DNA from: Sphingomonas lacusdianchii
Lineage (GTDB): Bacteria > Pseudomonadota > Alphaproteobacteria > Sphingomonadales > Sphingomonadaceae
Assembly: GCF_022664395.1 (NCBI RefSeq)
Contig: NZ_JAKRET010000001.1
Span: forward strand, 186,001 to 250,000
DNA: 64,000 nt
Direction of reading: 5' to 3'
Shown: positions 59,606 to 64,000 of the stretch, piece by piece
Layout of the letters: each line of letters begins with the position of its first letter
How positions within the stretch are numbered: position 1 is the first letter of the stretch
The notes under the pieces: model-generated
Seen by the model: only the letters and a program-made list of their open reading frames with translations
Databases searched by the model: none
What the model was told of the DNA's origin: nothing
Program-made: the position numbers and the translations under genes

Positions 59606-61678
59606 CTACGCTGCGATTGAACGAAGTTTGATGCCAACGCGGTATGCCGACCCGCCCCGCTTCTCAGCGGGGATGCCGCGTCGCGTTAGGGCGCGACCAA
59701 AAGCAGTCTGGTTCAGCGGCTCCCGTCCCGCGTTGTCGGTGAAGCGGCGGTAGTCGCCGAAAAGGTGGCTCGCCTGGATCACCTCGCCCACTGCCAGCTC
59801 GCAGCGATCCTCGATGTAGGCACCCACCGTATCCGAGTCCGCCCGGAACTCTGCGCCTGCGTGCAGCACGGCGGCAGGCGTGGTCAGCCCGTTCGCATAC
59901 CATTTGGCCGCGCCTCGAACGATCCACGCAAGAATGCCGGGCAGCTCGCTAGCGAGCTTCACACCTAGCCCCTTGTCCTGCTCGGCGGCGGAAAATACCC
60001 GGCTGAACGGGATCAAGCGCAGGCGACGGAAAAGAGCGGGGTCAGCACCGTTGACGGCGGGCAGCGCATTCGTTGCCAGCGCCAGCTTAAAGACCGGTTG
60101 GAAGGTAAAGAACTCGCCGTAGAGGTATCGCGCGGTGATGGGCTCGTCGCCGGTCACTTGCTTGATAAAGCCCTCGTTGAGACGCTGGTGCGAGTCGGCT
60201 TCGGAAGCCGTGACGAACCGAGCGCCCATGAGCCGAGCAACGTCGTTGCTTTGGCCGCCGTTGCGGACGGTCAACGTTTCCGTTGGCGTATGGCTAGCAT
60301 ACGGTCCAAGCGCATCAGAGATGGCCTTGAGCAGCGTCGATTTGCCGTTTGCGCCATCGCCATGCAGGATCAGGAACAGTTGCTCCCGCGTTTCGCCGGT
60401 CGCGCAGTAGCCGATAACACGGTGAGCGAACTCGATCAGCTCGGCGTCGTTTTGGAATACCTCGGACACGAACCGCTCCCATGTTGGGCAGGTCGCATGG
60501 GGGGCGTAGTCAATGTCGATCATTCGCGACAGAAGGTGTGCCGCGTCGTGCGGCAGCAGCTCCCCGGATCGAAGGTCGATCGTGCCATTGCGGGCGTTCA
60601 ACAGGTGAGCGGGACGGTCGAAGGCATCAGCCGCGACCGGGATGCCCGGTTCAGATTGTGCCAATTCCACCATCGCCCGAACGCGTGTGCTCGCCTGCGA
60701 CTTGAGAGCAAAAGCGATCCGCCGCTTGCGGCTGTCATGGTCATTGATGGCCTGAGCCTCAGCCAGCAGCCCGTCGCCCACGCTCTTCGCTTCACGGATG
60801 ATCGCTCCGTCAGCATCGCGTCGCCAGTATCGGCCATCAAACGTGAACCATGCTCGGCTTGCATGGTCGAACCGTGCCTTGCCGCTCAGCGCATCAACCA
60901 ATCGGCGCGCGTTGCCTACGTCGCTTTCGGGATGCCGGGACTCAGGAGCGTATCGCGCAACGCTCCGCGCGATGCGCTCAACTTCTTCCGGGTCCAGCGG
61001 GGGATTGCACCGCACCTCATTTTCCGCGAGCAGCGCCACCCGGAGGGCTTCTTCGCCAAGCCCCTTGGCGCGGAGCCCCCCAGCGAGGCTGCACAAGGCA
61101 CTATTGCGCCCGCCCTCGGCGATAACGTTGCTGGGCGGCGAAGCGGCCGGTTTGATGCGCTTGTCGCCGCGTGCAAGGTCAATCAGCCAATCGGGCGCGT
61201 CGGCAATCGGCGTGTCGCTCTCCCAAGCATAGGCCTTGCCGGACTCATGGATGCTGGGAGCAGCGACAACATACCCGCCCGCCTTCACGTCAACGCCCCG
61301 GTAGCTCGCCACGTTGGGCCGATCACTCAGCCCGTCCGTCCCGGCCGGAACGCGGAAGTACAGATGCCCCCCGCCGCCGCCCGTCTTGGCGCGAAGAGTG
61401 TCGGGCAGCTTGCCATAGGTGCGTTCCAGCCGATCGAAACCGGCGTCGCCGTCATTGCGCGGGTCAATATCGACCACGATCAGCCGCGACTGTTCGCCGG
61501 TCACGATGCCGACGTTGCGGTCGGTGTCAGGAGGGAACCAGCTCGACACCTGTCCGGCATCAGTCGTGGCGTCATTCTTTCCGTGACGGGTGGCAGGATG
61601 CTTGCTCCCTGGCTTCAACGGCAGCACAGGGAAACCACGCGCGGCATAGTCGGCGGCGGCGGAAGAAATAGCGTTCAT
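59606..61678 (-). CDS. Prim-Pol primase / D5-type SF3 helicase
   Basis: 690 residues. The N-terminal Prim-Pol domain (GFPVLPLKPGSKHP; metal site Asp70/Asp72 in IVVDIDPRNDGD; GGGGGHLYFR; GVDVKAGGYVVAAPSIHESG) makes primers. A primase C-terminal linker follows, then the D5_N region and SF3 helicase with Walker A GDGANGKST (440-448), Walker B region ARLMGARFVTASEADSHQRL and FKLALATNALPAV. A P4 alpha-like replication protein that unwinds and primes the element's own origin. Its ATG overlaps the stop of the alpA-like gene. Confidence 0.9.
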   Translation of the reverse strand: MNAISSAAADYAARGFPVLPLKPGSKHPATRHGKNDATTDAGQVSSWFPPDTDRNVGIVTGEQSRLIVVDIDPRNDGDAGFDRLERTYGKLPDTLRAKTGGGGGHLYFRVPAGTDGLSDRPNVASYRGVDVKAGGYVVAAPSIHESGKAYAWESDTPIADAPDWLIDLARGDKRIKPAASPPSNVIAEGGRNSALCSLAGGLRAKGLGEEALRVALLAENEVRCNPPLDPEEVERIARSVARYAPESRHPESDVGNARRLVDALSGKARFDHASRAWFTFDGRYWRRDADGAIIREAKSVGDGLLAEAQAINDHDSRKRRIAFALKSQASTRVRAMVELAQSEPGIPVAADAFDRPAHLLNARNGTIDLRSGELLPHDAAHLLSRMIDIDYAPHATCPTWERFVSEVFQNDAELIEFAHRVIGYCATGETREQLFLILHGDGANGKSTLLKAISDALGPYASHTPTETLTVRNGGQSNDVARLMGARFVTASEADSHQRLNEGFIKQVTGDEPITARYLYGEFFTFQPVFKLALATNALPAVNGADPALFRRLRLIPFSRVFSAAEQDKGLGVKLASELPGILAWIVRGAAKWYANGLTTPAAVLHAGAEFRADSDTVGAYIEDRCELAVGEVIQASHLFGDYRRFTDNAGREPLNQTAFGRALTRRGIPAEKRGGSAYRVGIKLRSIAA

Positions 61679-61857
61679 CGTTCAACCGTCGCGCCAGAGA
61701 TATACAAGTCGAGTTCTTGGACCGAATAGCGCACGGCCGAGCCGAGTTTATGAAATGCCGGACCTTTCCCAGCCCAGCGCCACCGCGCCAGGGTCTTAGG
61801 GGCAAGGCCGAGATAATCGGCGGCATCTGTCTCACGGAGCATACGGGCGGTTGTCAT
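61675..61857 (-). CDS. AlpA/excisionase-like helix-turn-helix protein, 60 residues
   Basis: Small MerR/AlpA-type HTH: RMLRETDAADYLGLAPKTLA then RWRWAGKGPAFHKLGSAVRY and SVQELDLYI. Such proteins activate integrase or act as recombination directionality factors in P4-like elements. The stop overlaps the primase ATG, so the two are coupled. Confidence 0.85.
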   Translation of the reverse strand: MTTARMLRETDAADYLGLAPKTLARWRWAGKGPAFHKLGSAVRYSVQELDLYISGATVER

Positions 61858-62229
61858 CTGGAGTAATCCTTGTGCGACTGGTTACGCACGGCACTGACGA
61901 CCGCCGCTGCCCGCCGCTACTGGTTGTTGGGCAACCACCCTGCCGTTGAGTCGAACCGTTGCGTTCCGTCGATAGGCAGAGTCGAAGGTTGTTGTCCGCC
62001 GCGTTGCGCGGCATGTTGGACGTGCGACTAAGAACGCACGCTTGGTATGTCCTGAGCGTGGGGGCTGGTAATCCTCAGACGAACGTGGGCCGGTCACTGC
62101 TTCTGTGGCCGGGCGGCGGGCGCGCATGTCCAAGGTTTCGGCCCAAAGGCGTCCGCGCCTTGTGCCACGTGCAAGGATTACCACGCCCGGCTTCAGCCGG
62201 GCAGCGCTCCCGAAAAAGGGGAGAAGCAC
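61858..62229. other. 372-base region upstream of the alpA-primase genes
   Basis: No gene is accepted here, although both strands are open over much of it. It should contain the promoter of the alpA-primase operon (minus) and of the secreted-protein gene (plus). GCCCGGCT-TC-AGCCGGGC at 62185-62202 is an inverted repeat. By analogy to P4 it could encode a regulatory RNA; that is only a suggestion. Confidence 0.35.
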
Positions 62230-62736
62230 ATGAGAACTGAAGGTCGAAAGCGGTTGGTTCGGGCGAGGGTTGCAGCCGTCGCATTCCTATAAACCAGCTA
62301 CGCTGTACAAGCCGCTCCAAGTGGTCAGAAAGGCAGCGCCTCGCAGCGGCGGGATACGGTCGATGTAGCCGAAGCGAAAAGGATTATCCGTGCGTCTTTG
62401 ATTGATCCGGCGTCGGCTCAATTTGAGGTCGGTCAGCCTCAATCCGCGCTGACAGAGGACGGGACGAAGACGCCGCTGATATGCGGATCATATAATGCTA
62501 AGAACCGGTTTGGCGGCGATGTAGGCAAAGCGTTCTTCGCATACTCGAAGTCTGCTCGCGCTGTCTTCACGTCAAATGTCGCAAGGCTTGATGCTAACGG
62601 AGGTTCTGTATCGCTTGCTGACTTGGGCAACTCGCTGCGAGGAACGTCTTCTATGGATCAGATCAACGCGGTGCAGACACAAGGAACCGAATTGCAAAAG
62701 CAGGTCAAATTTTGGCTTGGGCAATGTGGGGGCTAG
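62230..62736 (+). pseudogene. Small secreted protein gene with in-frame stop in its signal peptide
   Basis: ATG 62230 follows AGGGGAG with a good gap. The product begins MRTEGRKRLVRARVAAVAFL, then TAA (62290-62292), then in the same frame TSYAVQAAPSGQKGSASQRR, DTVDVAEAKRIIRASLIDPA and so on to QCGG. Together this reads as a typical signal peptide (basic n-region, hydrophobic core, cleavage after AVQA) broken by one ochre codon. The downstream part (PLICGSYNAKNRFGG, KAFFAYSKSARAVFTSN) is otherwise intact. TTG 62398 could start a truncated form. Its stop and that of the convergent integrase share a CTAG. Confidence 0.65.
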
Positions 62737-63917
62737 ATGGGAGCTTGATCGCTTGCAACGACCAGCCGCATCAGCTCAGCGCCGATCGCGTCGGCGGCGG
62801 TTCGCACGGGGTCCTGTGCAAGATGTGCATAGCGACTGGTCGTTGCGGCTTGCGTGTGCCCCAGCAAACGCCCGAGCATGTGGAGCGACATGCCCATGCC
62901 GGCGCCGATGCTGGCGAACGTATGGCGTAGGTCATGGATGCGAACGTCATGCAGCCCTGCCAGGGCACGGAGCGCCCGCCACGGCTTTTGCAGGTTGACC
63001 AGCGGCGCGCCCTTGCGCTGCCCCGCGATGACGTAGTTGTCATCGCGACCGCTCGCTTTCAGTTCGCCGAGCACGGACACGGCGGCATCCCCAAGGGATA
63101 CCAGCAATGCACCATTCTTCGTGTCCGGCAACCGCAACACCTTGGCGTCTAGGTCAACCCACGCCCATTTCAGCCCCAGCACCTCGTTCAACCGCCGCCC
63201 GGTCAGCATCAACAGCTTTATTGCGGAGATCGCTGCTGGTGAGGCCTTTGCGGTGGCGGCATCCGAGTTCAGTACCTGCCATAGCCGCGCAACCTCGGCA
63301 TTGGTCAGATAGCGTTCTCTCTTGTGCTCCCGGTATCGATCAATGTTCTTGGCAGGGTTAGAATGATCCGGCCGCAGGCCCCACCGCTCCGCTAGGCCGA
63401 ACATCTTACTCGCCATCGCCAGCATTCGGTTCGCCTCGTACGGCGTCGCTCGAAGGGCATGATGGAGTCCTGCAATATCGGCGCGGGTAACGGACGCTAC
63501 TTTCTTCGAGCCGAGGGCAGGAATAATATGGGCGTCGATCAAACGTCGATCGTTCCGAATGGAACTATCTTTTTTCCGGGTTTCCGCGTGCTCGGACATA
63601 TAGCGTGTGCATAGGTCTCGTACGGTCAAGGCAGTACGATCTTTCTTCCGTGCCTCGGATGGGTCTTTTCCTTGCGCTACGTCGGCAAGCCAACGGCGTG
63701 CGATCTCGCGCGCAGCTTCGGGCCGCATTGGGCCATGCACACCAATTGTCGGGCGACGCTGCTGCCCTTCCTTTGTTCGATAATAGAGGAACTAGGATCG
63801 CTTGTCCCTTGGGGTCACTTTGCAACCGAACCCAGCTAGCTCACTATCCCAAATGATTATGTCAGCCAAACCGGGCTTGACCGATTCAATCCCCCGAACT
63901 GTCAGCTTCGCTTTCAT
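62733..63917 (-). pseudogene. int: Tyrosine recombinase/integrase with in-frame amber codon
   Basis: From ATG 63917 (MKAKLTVRGIESVKPGLADI) the frame reads to GFGCKVTPRDKRS, then TAG (63792-63794, codon 42), then FLYYRTKEGQQRRPTIGVHG and the rest of a full P4/lambda-type integrase to codon 394. Catalytic set: Arg242 (TGRRLNEV), His328/Arg331 (HDLRHTF), His354 (LLGHTQ), Tyr363 (SRY). The family normally has Tyr or another residue where the stop is, so this looks like a point mutation. Re-initiation at ATG codon 60 would lose the arm-binding N-terminus. It lies at the right end beside candidate arm sites. Confidence 0.75.
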
Positions 63918-63934
63918 GCTACCTACTCCGATTC

Positions 63935-63953
63935 AAGTAGCACGCAAGTAGCA
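63935..63953. repeat. Right AAGTAGCA pair, candidate integrase arm sites
   Basis: AAGTAGCA at 63935-63942 and 63946-63953 start 11 bp apart, just upstream of the integrase start. They share the GTAGC core with the pair at 48,650-48,667 at the tRNA end. The int start region also contains GGTAGC on the minus strand. Confidence 0.5.
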
Positions 63954-64000
63954 GGTTACGGCGATGCATGACAATGCTTAGCGTAGGCAACCGCACTCGC

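Larger units (their letters stand above)
48603..64000. mobile_element. Satellite-like integrative element with defence cargo (right end outside window)
   Basis: It begins at the 3' end of tRNA-Lys copy 2. The far end has a tyrosine integrase, AlpA-like regulator, Prim-Pol/D5 primase-helicase and an HTH protein, all minus strand; the near end has a plus-strand HsdR/HsdMS/HEPN/RecD-like operon. There are no capsid or tail genes, as in P4-like satellites or small integrative elements. GTAGCR repeat pairs with 11-bp spacing near both ends are candidate integrase arm sites. No repeat of the tRNA 3' end is visible before 64,000, so the right attachment site should be just beyond. Confidence 0.7.

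Noticed and set aside
60098..61729. 543-codon plus-strand ORF opposite the primase
   Set aside because: Shadow of the Prim-Pol/D5 gene, which has clear catalytic motifs on the other strand.
61882..62229. 115-codon minus-strand ORF upstream of the alpA-like gene
   Set aside because: Arg/Thr/Pro-rich composition and an open frame on both strands look non-coding; kept only as a possible RNA or control region.
63957..64000. Possible tRNA-Lys 3' end repeat (attR) at the right edge
   Set aside because: No match to the tRNA 3' sequence is visible in these bases; the site is probably just outside the window.

Overview
The window is GC-rich DNA of a sphingomonad-type alphaproteobacterium. The chromosomal backbone includes mutL, a complete mreB-mreC-mreD-mrdA-rodA cell-shape operon, a GH3 glucosidase/carboxylesterase pair and a two-component system. 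It is flanked by two different mobile regions. The genus assignment is an inference from gene content and codon use; no rRNA is present.

Left mobile region (1 to about 18,780): the late end of a lambda-like tailed prophage. It holds the tape measure protein, a 1532-residue modular tail/receptor-binding protein, a tail accessory gene, two small membrane proteins, an endolysin, and overlapping Rz/Rz1-type spanin genes. Next come lower-GC accessory genes on the minus strand (a glycosyltransferase and three translationally coupled small genes), an IS481-type element with a frameshifted transposase, a mannose-1-phosphate guanylyltransferase gene, a frameshifted acyltransferase-3 gene, and small phage-type genes (YozE-like, HIRAN). 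The glycosyltransferase, GDP-mannose and acyltransferase genes look like a surface-polysaccharide (lysogenic conversion) region, now partly decayed.

Chromosomal core (about 18,900 to 48,600): a monooxygenase-like membrane protein; a GH3 beta-glucosidase and type-B carboxylesterase operon; a four-gene minus-strand operon encoding a 350-residue uncharacterised protein, DUF1326, DUF2182 and a 1664-residue multi-cupredoxin oxidase-like protein; a NIPSNAP protein; a cysteine-cluster (YkgJ-like) protein; a DUF4173 membrane protein translationally coupled to a response regulator and histidine kinase; an RTX-like protein; a molybdopterin-binding dehydrogenase subunit without its usual partners; mutL; the mre/mrd/rodA operon; and two identical tandem tRNA-Lys(CTT) genes.

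Right mobile region (about 48,603 to beyond the window end): an integrative, satellite-like element next to the second tRNA-Lys. Its replication/integration end has a tyrosine integrase, an AlpA-like regulator, a Prim-Pol/D5 primase-helicase and an HTH protein. Its cargo end is a tightly packed four-gene operon: HsdR, an HsdM-HsdS fusion, a HEPN-motif protein and a 1214-residue RecD-like helicase with a C-terminal nuclease-like domain. GTAGCR repeats, paired at 11-bp spacing, occur near both ends. The integrase and a neighbouring secreted-protein gene each carry an in-frame stop codon, so this copy may be immobile. The defence operon and the DUF1326/DUF2182/oxidase operon are the two best candidates for an under-described system.
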